Positions 6,930 to 15,193 of a stretch of DNA of 64,000 bases are shown one piece after another. The translations under genes were made by a program, and so were the position numbers. The stretch's first letter is position 1. Each line of letters begins with the position of its first letter. The notes under the pieces were generated by a model, which was not told the origin of the DNA, searched no databases, and saw only the letters and a list, made by a program, of their open reading frames with translations. Origin of the DNA: DASVCN01 sp040905665. GTDB taxonomy: Bacteria; Deinococcota; Deinococci; Deinococcales; Trueperaceae. Location of the stretch: NCBI GenBank assembly GCA_040905665.1, contig JBBDRD010000028.1:44100-108099 (forward strand). The letters run 5' to 3'.

Positions 6930-9365
6930 TCAGGCGGTTCCGTATTCCCGCTGTAGGGTCTGGATCCGGGCTCGTATGAGAGGAACCCGTGGGTCGCGGG
7001 GGTGGAGTGCTTGCAAGCTCGCCTCCCAGACCTCGAGGTCGTCGTCCCACAGTCCGGCCGCGGAGTAGAGGGCCTCGGCGTCCCCGCTCATCAGCACGCT
7101 CTCCCTTAGGGCCTGGTCTAGTTGTTCGCCGATCTCGCGTATGCCGGGAAGGCTGCTTCGGGGCAAGACGCTACCGTTGACGAGTGCGACGGCCTCCCGG
7201 ATCCTGCCGGCCTTCAGATACTCCTGGACCTCCAGGATGTCGATGGTGAAAGGTACGTCGATTCGATACGGGTTGTCGCTGATAGGAACCCGACTTCGCA
7301 GGTGGCTCACGTGCGAGCGCAGGGTGCCGGGGCTCACTCGATCATCGTCGTGGAGGAGGAAGGCGTGAAGTGAAGCGTAGTCGAGTCCCTCGGGGTGCAA
7401 CGCGAGCGCCACCAAGATCTCCCAGTGACGGCGCGTAAGGTGTACTTCGTTTCCTTCCAGGCGGGCGCTGCTTCGGCCCAGTACCTTGAGCTCGAGCACC
7501 GAATTGCGACCGCTGCCCAGACCCATCCAGACCTTGTGAAACACGTCGGGCGGCCCGCTGAGCACGCGCAATGCCGTCTCACTGAGGCCTTGTAACTTCT
7601 CGCGCAGGTCGGCCGGGATCTCGGCTAGTCCCTCCGGCCGCGCTAACAGGTAGTGGAGGGCGGCCATGGCGCGTTGTTCGAAGACCAGTCGACCGTCATC
7701 GATAATCTGCTTGAGCGTTGCCGGCGCCTCGTGGGGCAGCTTGAAGGACTGAACCATACCCAGTGCCAGCTTTGACCGCAGGTCGAGTACGTCGGGCACG
7801 CCAGCGCTGAGGGCCACCGCAGACTCGGCGACCTGACTAGCCTCGTCCAACCGTTTCAGCTCGAGAAGACTCCTTACGTGCTGGAATGCCCGCAGACCCT
7901 TCTGAGTACGCGGAGCGGTTGCTAGATTGGCATGGGTATACTCGCAGGCCAACTGAGCATTGCCTTCCAAGCGTTCTAGATCGGCCAATACGGTGCGATA
8001 TCCAACGGCGAGACGCGGAAGCAGATTCTCTACGGTGGAGTGAAGGTCCTGCAACTGATCCTTAAGGCCCCCGATATCGCCATGCATCATGCGGGCAAAA
8101 GCCAATTCGTTGTAGAGAGCCAGGCGCCTGACTCCATCTCGCAATCCGTGCTCGTCATAGAGTTGAAGCCCCCAGCTGGCCCAGGTGCGGGCGGCCTGAA
8201 AGTCGCCCAAGTGAAGGAACCGGGCGGCTAGAGTACTCGCTGCACGGGCGCACGCATAAGCGTCGCCCTCCAACTCGGCCTGAGCTACGCTCCGCGTAAG
8301 AAGAACGATGCCCTCTGTAGGATCGGGATTCATGCGCCCGTACTGCCAAAGCGTAAGTGGCGTGGGAAGAGCTTCTACCGCCCGAACTGCCTCCCGGAGT
8401 GCCTCTTCGTACGGGGCGAAAGGGGCATATCGCGAGCGTAGCTCGGGAGCCTCGAACCTACTCAGATAGTGTCTTGCGCGTGGAAGAACGTCTTTAGCGG
8501 TCCCCACCTGGTGAGCAGCTACCAAGGACCATTCGAGGGTGCTCTCTCGGTCCTGGAAGTCGGCTGGCAACATGCTCAAGAGGATGTGTAAGCGAGGCAG
8601 AAGTCCCTGCTGCTGAAATTCCGGACCGGCTTCGTGTAGGAGTTCCTCCACGCGCTCAGGAACGTGTTCTGCGGCTACTTCCAGGGCATCTGTCCAGCGA
8701 CGCATGTGAAGCATGCCTTCAAGGACATCTTCGGGCAATTCGTACCGCGAATTTGGCTCCGGATAAACCCAGCCGTCTCCGAGAGGGATGCGGAGCCCCG
8801 GCAGCTCTGCGTGTTCATGCATCTCGACCAGAAAGGTCGTATAGGCTCCTCCACTTGAAGCGTGTAGCTCCGCTACGTCCAGGGCGCTCAGCCCGCGCGG
8901 GGCAAGCTCCCGCGCCTCCGACAGTGTCATACGCAGCTCTTCGACACCCAAGTGAATAGCTTCGCTCAGATCCAGTTCCGACTCGACGAGTAGCCAAACC
9001 CCGAAACCCGACCGGCAGGCCTCGACAGCGGCTACTGCAAAGTCTGGAGCGAGATCGGCGCCGGAAATTACAAGGGTGAACGGTGGCAGCTGATCCCGCC
9101 GCAGGGCCAACGTCCTAAGGTGCACCTGGTAGGGAAGCGCATGCTGAAGAAGGTTTCCTGCGACTGCTTCATTTACGGCAGCTGCCAAACGATTGCCAAT
9201 TACGATCGGTTCTTTTGCTTCTCCTCGCCCGACCGCCAACCAGGCAACCGGATGATCTCGCCTTAACCGCTCTACTAGGAAGGGTGCGCCGTATTCCTCA
9301 CCACCGTGCAAGACGAGCGGTTGATCGGAGACTGGGCAGAGGCGAAAACGCGAATCGAGCCACAC
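6930..9365 (-). CDS. SARP/LuxR-type TPR transcriptional regulator
   Basis: This is an 811-residue regulator. The first about 200 residues resemble the ATPase region of MalT/LuxR-type regulators, but no intact Walker A is visible (an LHGGEEYGAPF segment sits where a P-loop would be), so nucleotide binding is doubtful. Residues about 210-610 are helical and Ala/Leu/Glu-rich, consistent with TPR-like repeats. Residues about 622-700 form an OmpR/SARP-like winged helix (LTRRHWEILVALALHPEG, then GTLRSHVSHLRSRVP as recognition helix). Residues 705-811 are a BTAD-like helical tail. GTG at 9365 sits 7 nt after a TATTCT -10 box, so the mRNA is probably leaderless. Upstream on both strands are two tiny genes and an EAL gene that may be its targets. 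The ligand is unknown. Confidence 0.75.
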   Translation of the reverse strand: MWLDSRFRLCPVSDQPLVLHGGEEYGAPFLVERLRRDHPVAWLAVGRGEAKEPIVIGNRLAAAVNEAVAGNLLQHALPYQVHLRTLALRRDQLPPFTLVISGADLAPDFAVAAVEACRSGFGVWLLVESELDLSEAIHLGVEELRMTLSEARELAPRGLSALDVAELHASSGGAYTTFLVEMHEHAELPGLRIPLGDGWVYPEPNSRYELPEDVLEGMLHMRRWTDALEVAAEHVPERVEELLHEAGPEFQQQGLLPRLHILLSMLPADFQDRESTLEWSLVAAHQVGTAKDVLPRARHYLSRFEAPELRSRYAPFAPYEEALREAVRAVEALPTPLTLWQYGRMNPDPTEGIVLLTRSVAQAELEGDAYACARAASTLAARFLHLGDFQAARTWASWGLQLYDEHGLRDGVRRLALYNELAFARMMHGDIGGLKDQLQDLHSTVENLLPRLAVGYRTVLADLERLEGNAQLACEYTHANLATAPRTQKGLRAFQHVRSLLELKRLDEASQVAESAVALSAGVPDVLDLRSKLALGMVQSFKLPHEAPATLKQIIDDGRLVFEQRAMAALHYLLARPEGLAEIPADLREKLQGLSETALRVLSGPPDVFHKVWMGLGSGRNSVLELKVLGRSSARLEGNEVHLTRRHWEILVALALHPEGLDYASLHAFLLHDDDRVSPGTLRSHVSHLRSRVPISDNPYRIDVPFTIDILEVQEYLKAGRIREAVALVNGSVLPRSSLPGIREIGEQLDQALRESVLMSGDAEALYSAAGLWDDDLEVWEASLQALHPRDPRVPLIRARIQTLQREYGTA

Positions 9366-9372
9366 GGACGTC

Positions 9373-9378
9373 AGAATA
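9373..9378 (-). promoter_or_regulatory. -10 box of the SARP-like regulator
   Basis: TATTCT on the minus strand ends 7 nt before the GTG. No ribosome binding site lies between, which fits a leaderless transcript. Confidence 0.55.
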
Positions 9379-9534
9379 TGTCAGTCGACTTGCTGCTGCA
9401 CGTGCTATGAGATTCCACAGGCCCCCGGCAGTAGGTGCAAGGCGAGGAAAAGTCGATGACCTATCCTCGCTCTCTGCATCATTCGAGACCCAGCGACCGA
9501 TACGAGAAGTACCGACCGTGGCGATGAACCTTCG

Positions 9535-9705
9535 TCAGGCTTGTCGTTGAAGAGCCGTCTGTAACAACTGCCGGGCCAACCGGCGTTCACACTTCACGGT
9601 TGCGATCGCGTCAGCAAGTTCTACATCCCGAACCAATATTCGGGCGTCTCGCACCGTAAAGCGTCTGCTCCCTCGGAAAACTCGTACAGCCTGTTCTCTA
9701 TCCAT
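9535..9705 (-). CDS. 56-residue basic protein of unknown function
   Basis: ATG at 9705 is preceded by a near-perfect ribosome binding site (AAGGGGAGG, 3-4 nt gap), which argues that this short frame is translated. The product is basic (about ten Arg, two Lys) and predicted mostly helical, with a single Cys at residue 39. No signal peptide and no recognised family. Longer in-frame starts exist upstream, but they would run through the divergent small peptide gene and lack such a site. It lies 169 nt upstream of the SARP-like regulator on the same strand. Confidence 0.5.
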   Translation of the reverse strand: MDREQAVRVFRGSRRFTVRDARILVRDVELADAIATVKCERRLARQLLQTALQRQA

Positions 9706-9862
9706 AAACCTCCCCTTTCTGAGTCGATATTTTGCGGTTGAGTGCAAGTGTTCCCCATATACGGTGGCAATTTGGTGGAACTTAGAGCTCCTGAAAACGC
9801 AACGGGAATTCAACAAGGGCGGTCGTAATCTCGTGCCAACGCAAGCCCACGGAGGAACACTT

Positions 9863-10042
9863 ATGAAGATCAGCAACGTTTCAGCAAATCCGAACGCAGG
9901 CATCCGCTCATTCGGAGTCAAACTCGTGCTCGCCCTGATGCTGGCTGGCGCTCCGATTATGACCTTGAGCCTGGCTGCGTTCAATAGCGCCCCAGCAACC
10001 TTGGCGGGTCCCAGTTACCCCGACGACGTCGACCCCGGTTGA
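9863..10042 (+). CDS. 59-residue secreted or membrane peptide
   Basis: ATG at 9863 follows GGAGG by 7 nt. The peptide has a polar, slightly basic N-terminus of 20 residues, a hydrophobic segment at about 19-39 (KLVLALMLAG onward) and a polar C-terminal tail ending in an acidic PDDVDPG. This is the layout of a small exported pro-peptide or single-span membrane peptide. It lies between the TPR-type regulator (divergent) and an EAL gene 22 nt downstream, with which it is probably co-transcribed. No family is recognised. A peptide-signal role is only a hypothesis from context. Confidence 0.5.
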   Translation: MKISNVSANPNAGIRSFGVKLVLALMLAGAPIMTLSLAAFNSAPATLAGPSYPDDVDPG

Positions 10043-10064
10043 ATTCACAGGCCCCCTCCCGACT

Positions 10065-10871
10065 GTGCCAATCGACTGCCAGTATGACGACGACCCGTTA
10101 ATAGGACTGAATTTCCAGTTCCAGCCGATCCTGGGAGCCGACGGCAAGCGTCTGCTTGCTTACGAGACCCTGGTTCGCCGTTCCCACAAGGACGGTACGA
10201 TCGAGGGGCCGGCAGGAATCCTGCCGGCCCTCATGAAGCCCAATAGGATAGAGGCGTTCACTCGCTACTCGCTGGAGTTCGCCCTCACGCGCCTGGACAG
10301 TGACCCGTACCTGCCGGCACTGTCGGTCAACCTCAGTCCACGGCAGGTCGAGTTGGCCGTGACGAACGAGGTAATAGCACGAGCGCCCATTGCCCTGCGT
10401 CGACGTCTAATGGTGGAGCTCACCGAAGACCCGATTTACGACCACATTTCGCTCACCTACGTTCTGCACGGTCTCACCGCCCTTGGAGTGCGGATCTTCC
10501 TGGATGACATCACGCCCAGGTCGGCGCAGCGCTTCACGGCCTTGCGCAGCGTCGTGCATGGACTGAAGCTGGACCGAAGCTTGCTGGCGTCGCTGGCCGC
10601 TTCCAACCTGACCGAAGCTGTGACGGATCTGATAGATGCAGCGAACAAGGCGGGACTACTCCTGGTGGCCGAAGGGGTCGAGGACACCGATGTGCTTCCC
10701 CGCCTGGCCGCGCGTGGAATCGCATTCTTTCAGGGGTTCGCGCTTGGGGAACCATGGTCCGAGCCTAAGGTTGCGAGACGAAGGATTCTCGCGCCTCGTA
10801 GCGCCTCCCTGATGCCCGAACCGGAGTTTGTGACGGCCCTTGCCGGTGCTAGGAGCGGTAAGCTCAACTGA
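10065..10871 (+). CDS. EAL-domain protein (probable cyclic-di-GMP phosphodiesterase)
   Basis: The product is 268 residues and is a stand-alone EAL domain without a sensor or GGDEF partner. Motifs in order: YETLVRR (the EAL Glu in an ETL variant), NLSPRQ (metal Asn), ELTED (metal Glu), LDDI (two metal Asp), LKLDRSLL (catalytic Lys) and VAEGVED with QG near the end. The loop-6 segment after the two Asp normally reads FGTGYSS and is here TPRSAQRF, which could lower or change dimer-dependent activity. Start GTG at 10065 lies 22 nt after the small peptide stop with no clear ribosome binding site. It probably lowers cyclic-di-GMP, assuming the loop change is tolerated. Confidence 0.85.
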   Translation: MPIDCQYDDDPLIGLNFQFQPILGADGKRLLAYETLVRRSHKDGTIEGPAGILPALMKPNRIEAFTRYSLEFALTRLDSDPYLPALSVNLSPRQVELAVTNEVIARAPIALRRRLMVELTEDPIYDHISLTYVLHGLTALGVRIFLDDITPRSAQRFTALRSVVHGLKLDRSLLASLAASNLTEAVTDLIDAANKAGLLLVAEGVEDTDVLPRLAARGIAFFQGFALGEPWSEPKVARRRILAPRSASLMPEPEFVTALAGARSGKLN

Positions 10872-10917
10872 CCCGATCATCATGATCAGAGCGAAAAAAC
10901 ACCTGTTGTCGTAGACT

Positions 10918-12201
10918 TCAGCTGCTATCGACGATCTCGAGTATCAGTGGTTGAGCCGTTGCTTCGTCACCTATCGTGAAGGCCTGCTCGGCGAGAGCAG
11001 TAGCCTCCGCCAGGCCTCTCTCGTCCCGATGGAATAGCGTAACGAGTGGCTCTCCGGCCGCTACTTCCTGCCCTACTTTTGCCTGCAGCAACGCGCCGAC
11101 CCCGTGGTCCACGACGTCGCCCTTGCGGCTCCTGCCACCCCCAAGTAACCCGACAGCTCGGCCGATGGACAGAGCGTCCAGCCTTGCGACTTGGCCCTGG
11201 CGCGGCGCACACACCACGGCCTCCCCTAGGGCCAGTTCGAGATGGTCCAGTGCCGAGCTGTCGCCACCCTGCGCCGATACCCACATTTCGAAGCGCTTAA
11301 AAGCCCGACCGCTCATTAGCAGGTTGCGAAGGTCGCCACGCGAGCGAGGCAGTCTGGCCGCTTCGAGTACTTGCTGGGCAAGGGCCAAGCACAACTCGGT
11401 CAGATCCTCCGGGCCCTCGCCCCGCAAGCAACGAACGGCTTCCTGAATCTCGATGGCGTTACCCACGGCTCTGCCGAGCGGCTGCTCCATGCCGGTGAGT
11501 ACTGCGCGCACTTCGCGGCCCGAGTGTCGGCCGATCGCGATCATGGTTAGCGCCAGCCTCCGCGCATCCTCGAGATTGCGAAGAAAGGCGCCGCTGCCCA
11601 CCTTCACGTCCAAGACAATCGCCTTGGCTCCGCCGGCCAGCTTCTTGCTCATGATCGACGAGGCGATAAGCGGCAGCGACTCGACGGTACCAGTGGTGTC
11701 GCGGAGGGCGTAGAGCAGACCGTCGGCCGGCGCCATCTCCTTCGACTGGCCGCTCACGACGACGCCAATCTCGGCGGCCTGCCGCAGGAACTCCGTATCG
11801 CTCAGTTCGCTGCGAAATCCGGGAATGCTCTCCAGCTTGTCTACCGTACCGCCGGTGTGCCCCAACCCCCGGCCGCTCATCTTGGCTACCGTAGCGCCGG
11901 CCTCGGCAAGAAGCGGGGCCAGTACCAGACTCGTTTTGTCACCCACCCCGCCCGTCGAATGTTTGTCGACCGTGTAGGGGAGGGTACTCAGGTCGAGAAT
12001 ATCGCCGGACGCTGCCATCAACTCGGTGAGGTCGGCCGTCTCGCGCTCATCCATGCCCTGGAAGCACACGGCCATGAGCCAGGCCGCCATCTGGTAATCA
12101 GAAACGCTACCCGCAAGGTACCCGCTCAGAAACTCCTCGAGCACTTCGCGTGAATGACTCTCGCCGTTCCGTTTAGCAAGGATTACCTCTACTGGGAGCA
12201 T
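10918..12201 (-). CDS. pdp: Pyrimidine-nucleoside (thymidine) phosphorylase
   Basis: This enzyme splits thymidine, deoxyuridine and often uridine with phosphate to give base and (deoxy)ribose-1-phosphate, in nucleoside salvage. The 427-residue length is typical of bacterial Pdp/DeoA. Signature segments are visible: KHSTGGVGDK near residue 80, SGRGLGHTGGTVDKLE near 110-125 (family signature) and the Lys/Ser/Arg phosphate-site region. The C-terminal domain of the PYNP fold is complete. ATG at 12201 sits 6 nt after TAAGAT, so the mRNA is probably leaderless. DeoA and Pdp cannot be separated by eye; Pdp is chosen because of the relaxed-specificity Gram-positive-type sequence. Confidence 0.88.
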   Translation of the reverse strand: MLPVEVILAKRNGESHSREVLEEFLSGYLAGSVSDYQMAAWLMAVCFQGMDERETADLTELMAASGDILDLSTLPYTVDKHSTGGVGDKTSLVLAPLLAEAGATVAKMSGRGLGHTGGTVDKLESIPGFRSELSDTEFLRQAAEIGVVVSGQSKEMAPADGLLYALRDTTGTVESLPLIASSIMSKKLAGGAKAIVLDVKVGSGAFLRNLEDARRLALTMIAIGRHSGREVRAVLTGMEQPLGRAVGNAIEIQEAVRCLRGEGPEDLTELCLALAQQVLEAARLPRSRGDLRNLLMSGRAFKRFEMWVSAQGGDSSALDHLELALGEAVVCAPRQGQVARLDALSIGRAVGLLGGGRSRKGDVVDHGVGALLQAKVGQEVAAGEPLVTLFHRDERGLAEATALAEQAFTIGDEATAQPLILEIVDSS

Positions 12202-12207
12202 GTCGGC

Positions 12208-12213
12208 ATCTTA
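12208..12213 (-). promoter_or_regulatory. -10 box of the nucleoside phosphorylase gene
   Basis: TAAGAT on the minus strand ends 6 nt before the ATG, with no ribosome binding site between. This fits the leaderless arrangement seen repeatedly in the window. Confidence 0.6.
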
Positions 12214-12275
12214 GCCGATGGCCGGCCGGCGGGCAGAGTTGGGTGATGGTGCTGGTCGAGGCCCAAAGTGACGCC

Positions 12276-13787
12276 TCAACGTAGTTGTCGCCTGGCTTCC
12301 TCGGCTTCATCCCAGGGCAGGGACTCATCGCCGCGCTCGAGCGTGCTCTCGTGCCCCTTGCCGGCCAGCAGAACGAGGTCACCTTCACGGGCCCGGGATA
12401 TGGCAGCGGCAATAGCCTCGCGCCGGTCGGTCACCCGCACCATTCTCTCGCTTGTCGCGCCGGCTTCGACCGCTCCGGCCTCCAACTCGTCGAGGATCGC
12501 TTCCAGACTCTCGCTGCGGTAGTCCTCCTCGGTAAAGAACGTTAGATCGGCGCCGGAAGCTGCCGCCCTTCCCAACGGCCGGCGTTTGCCGGGATCTCTC
12601 TCACCGGCAGCCCCGACTACCAACAGGATTCGGCCCCGTACCGCCGGCCGCAGAGCTGCCAGGGCCTTCTCGAGAGCCGGCCCGGTGTGGGCAAAATCGA
12701 TTACTACCGCGAACGGCGTGCTCTGGATCATCTGCATGCGGCCGGGAACACCGGGGAAGTTTGCCAAGCGCTCCACGAGCAGCTCCAACTCGACACCCAA
12801 GTGGCTCGCGGCTGCCAGCGCGGCGAGAGCGTTATGGACGTTGAACGTCCCCAGCATGGGTAGAAACGCCCTGCAGCGATGGGCTCCTGCCCGGACGTCG
12901 AAAGCCAGACCGGCAGGGGACTCTTTGACCGCTTCCGCTCGCCAGGAGGCCGAGTCATGCAGTCCGTAATCGATCACGGTGCCGGCTGTCGCCTTCGAAA
13001 AGACCGCGAACTCCGGGTCGTCGCGATTCAACACCGCTACCGGCGCGCGCCGCACCAGTTGGAGCTTCGCCTCTCGGTAAGCTTCCAGCGAGCCGTGATA
13101 GTCGAGGTGCTCGGCGCTCAGATTGGTCCACACCGCTACGTCGTAGTCGACTTCGTCCAGACGGTGCATGGCAAGCGCGTGTGAGCTCGACTCCAGCACT
13201 ACGTGAGTACAGCGGGCGTCGCGGAAGGCGGCCAGATACCCCTGCACCTCGCTGGCCTCGGGGGTGGTGAAGTGGCCCTCCAGTGGCAAGGCGACATCGT
13301 GCGCCCGCACACCTGCTGTGCTTATCAGCCCACAACGGACGCCAGCCGAAAGCAGATGATGCAGCAGGGTAGAGACCGTCGTCTTGCCGTCGGTGCCGGT
13401 GATGCCCACGGTCGTCAATGATCGCGAGGGGTGGCCGTGGAAGGCAGCTGCCAGACGTGCCACAGCCACCCGGTCGTCAGAGACCCTCACGTAGGGTGTG
13501 GCTCCCCAGGGCAACGTAGGCCCGGCGTCTAGAACGCCTACTACCGCGATCGCGCCTCTTTCGATCGCCAAACGCGCGTAGCGGTGACCATCGAACTTAG
13601 CTCCGACTCTGGCTATGAAGATGTGGCCGGGTGCAACCTTACGATGGTCCTGAGAAACGCCGGTGACCGCCGACGCTGCTGCGGCCGCGACCGCGGTTGT
13701 GGCTGCATTCGCTCCGGTGGCGATTTTGGGTGGGGAGGCAGTGAGCCGAGTTCCCAGGGCGTCTGCCAGCAGTTCAGCCAGCGTCAT
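12276..13787 (-). CDS. murE: UDP-MurNAc-tripeptide synthetase MurE
   Basis: MurE adds the third amino acid to UDP-MurNAc-L-Ala-D-Glu in cytoplasmic peptidoglycan synthesis. The 503-residue protein has the Mur ligase ATP loop GITGTDGKTT near residue 130, the EGHFTTPEA segment, SAEHLDYHGS and the C-terminal domain. Where DAP-adding enzymes have DNPR, this protein has EEDYR (about residues 416-420), so the residue added is probably not meso-DAP. Ornithine or lysine would fit a Deinococcota origin. The N-terminal domain carries an unusual Ala/Thr-rich stretch near residues 24-42. It lies 46 nt downstream of the kinase pair and is probably in the same operon. Confidence 0.92.
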   Translation of the reverse strand: MTLAELLADALGTRLTASPPKIATGANAATTAVAAAAASAVTGVSQDHRKVAPGHIFIARVGAKFDGHRYARLAIERGAIAVVGVLDAGPTLPWGATPYVRVSDDRVAVARLAAAFHGHPSRSLTTVGITGTDGKTTVSTLLHHLLSAGVRCGLISTAGVRAHDVALPLEGHFTTPEASEVQGYLAAFRDARCTHVVLESSSHALAMHRLDEVDYDVAVWTNLSAEHLDYHGSLEAYREAKLQLVRRAPVAVLNRDDPEFAVFSKATAGTVIDYGLHDSASWRAEAVKESPAGLAFDVRAGAHRCRAFLPMLGTFNVHNALAALAAASHLGVELELLVERLANFPGVPGRMQMIQSTPFAVVIDFAHTGPALEKALAALRPAVRGRILLVVGAAGERDPGKRRPLGRAAASGADLTFFTEEDYRSESLEAILDELEAGAVEAGATSERMVRVTDRREAIAAAISRAREGDLVLLAGKGHESTLERGDESLPWDEAEEARRQLR

Positions 13788-13833
13788 GGGCAGTGCGCGC
13801 CGTTAGTCCGGCTCGAGGGCAAAGGACGGTTCC

Positions 13834-14487
13834 TCATCGCTGTGGCGGCGGCTCCCCCTGCGCCACGGGCACCAGCGGCCTGCTTAGACCACGCCGCTCC
13901 ACCTGCTCCAGCACGTACGCGCGGTCGCCCTCCTGCTGCACGAAGTCGAGCTCGTCGGCGGGGATAACCAGCAGTTCGGAGAGGTCATACGTCCCGATCC
14001 ACCCCTTGTAAAGATGCCCGAGGCGCTCGAGGTACTCGTCGGCGATATTAGCCTCGTACGATCGGCCGCGTTGCCCTATGTGGCGGCGGAGGGTGGGTAA
14101 GGAGGCGTCGAGGTAGATGAGCAGGTCGGGTGGGCGTAGTGTCTTGCTGATTGCCTGGTACATCTGCTGGTAGCTTCGGTAGTCACGGACCGAGAGGATT
14201 CCTTCCTCGAACAGGTTGCGCGCGAAGATTGCGGCGTCCTCGTAGATGGTGCGGTCCTGGATCACACGCTGGGCGGGATTGACTTGCGCCAGGTGTTGTT
14301 CCAGCCGCTTGCCCAAAAAGAACATCTGCGAATGAAACGCGTAGCGCCGCATGTCGATGTAGAAGTCCTCCAGGTAGGGATTCTCCTCCACCGCTTCGTA
14401 TACCGGCGACAGGCCGAAGGTGTCGGAAAGCAGGCGTGTGAGAGTCGACTTGCCGGCGCCTATGTTGCCGGCCACTGCAACGTACAC
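13834..14487 (-). CDS. Deoxynucleoside kinase (first of a tandem pair)
   Basis: The product is 217 residues. Deoxynucleoside kinases phosphorylate deoxyribonucleosides with ATP in salvage. The P-loop is GNIGAGKS near residue 7, followed by EENPYLEDFY (substrate-pocket Glu), the DRTIYED motif (catalytic DR-type segment), YLDAS and the Arg-rich lid IGQRGRSYE. GTG at 14487 directly follows the TGA of the upstream kinase (TGAGTG), so translation is probably coupled. The pair parallels the heterodimeric dAK/dGK kinases of lactobacilli and Bacillus. Substrate specificity cannot be read from the sequence. Confidence 0.88.
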   Translation of the reverse strand: MYVAVAGNIGAGKSTLTRLLSDTFGLSPVYEAVEENPYLEDFYIDMRRYAFHSQMFFLGKRLEQHLAQVNPAQRVIQDRTIYEDAAIFARNLFEEGILSVRDYRSYQQMYQAISKTLRPPDLLIYLDASLPTLRRHIGQRGRSYEANIADEYLERLGHLYKGWIGTYDLSELLVIPADELDFVQQEGDRAYVLEQVERRGLSRPLVPVAQGEPPPQR

Positions 14488-15087
14488 TCAGGCCGCCTTT
14501 GCTTCCAGGATCTGGTCGAGCACCAGTCGGCGGTCGCTCTCGCTCGTTACGAAGTCGACCGATTCTGCTTCGATTTGGGTATACGGACCCTGGTACTGAG
14601 CAAAGTACTCGTCGTAGGCCAGGCCCAGGCGCTTGAGGTAGTCGGCCTCGATGTGACGCTCGAAGGGGCGACCGCGCCGGGCGATGCGCCCCAAGAGCAG
14701 CTCCGGGTTAGCCCGCAGGTAGACAACCAGGTCCGGCGTTGTTAACCGCGGTCGAAGTTGGCCGTACAGCTCTCTGTAAAGCTCCCATTCGGCGCCTGAC
14801 AGGTTGAGCGACGCGAAGATGAAATCCTTGTCGAAAAGGTAGTCGGCAACGGTGTGCCGCTCGAACAGAGGTTGCTGATCCAGCTCCTGTAGCTGACGGA
14901 AGCGCGACAGCAGGAAGAACGTCTGGACCTGAAACGCGTAACGCTCCGGGGACTCGTAGAAAGGCGCGAGGAAGGGGTTCTCCTCCACGACCTCGAGTAC
15001 CAGTCGGGCGTCCAGGGATTCGGCCAGAAGCCGGGTGAGGCTGGTCTTGCCCACTCCGATGACTCCCTCGATGACTATGTACGACAT
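14488..15087 (-). CDS. Deoxynucleoside kinase (second of the pair)
   Basis: The product is 199 residues, clearly paralogous to the downstream kinase. Features are P-loop EGVIGVGKTS, VVEENPFLAPFY, FERHTVADY (the catalytic region, Glu-Arg instead of Asp-Arg), YLRANPELLL and lid IARRGRPFE. ATG at 15087 was chosen because the product then starts at the P-loop strand and GGAGGT lies 4-5 nt upstream; longer in-frame starts would cross the promoter. It is the first gene of the kinase-kinase-murE operon, driven by a TATACT -10 box about 24 nt before the start. It lies divergently from the CNNM gene. Confidence 0.88.
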   Translation of the reverse strand: MSYIVIEGVIGVGKTSLTRLLAESLDARLVLEVVEENPFLAPFYESPERYAFQVQTFFLLSRFRQLQELDQQPLFERHTVADYLFDKDFIFASLNLSGAEWELYRELYGQLRPRLTTPDLVVYLRANPELLLGRIARRGRPFERHIEADYLKRLGLAYDEYFAQYQGPYTQIEAESVDFVTSESDRRLVLDQILEAKAA

Positions 15088-15110
15088 GCCGACCTCCACA
15101 ACCTCGCAAG

Positions 15111-15116
15111 AGTATA
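15111..15116 (-). promoter_or_regulatory. -10 box of the kinase-murE operon
   Basis: TATACT on the minus strand gives a short leader containing the GGAGGT ribosome binding site. No good -35 box is visible at 17 nt. Confidence 0.55.
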
Positions 15117-15176
15117 AACCCGGCCTGCACGCCGGCAGCGGGCGTGCCCGGTTCGGTCGCCCGGCCGCCCCTGTGC

Positions 15177-15182
15177 TACAAT
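15177..15182 (+). promoter_or_regulatory. -10 box of the CNNM gene
   Basis: TACAAT ends 11 nt before the ATG at 15194. No Shine-Dalgarno sequence lies between, so the transcript is leaderless or nearly so. It is divergent from the kinase promoter, about 60 bp away. Confidence 0.5.
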
Positions 15183-15193
15183 TCCACCAATCG

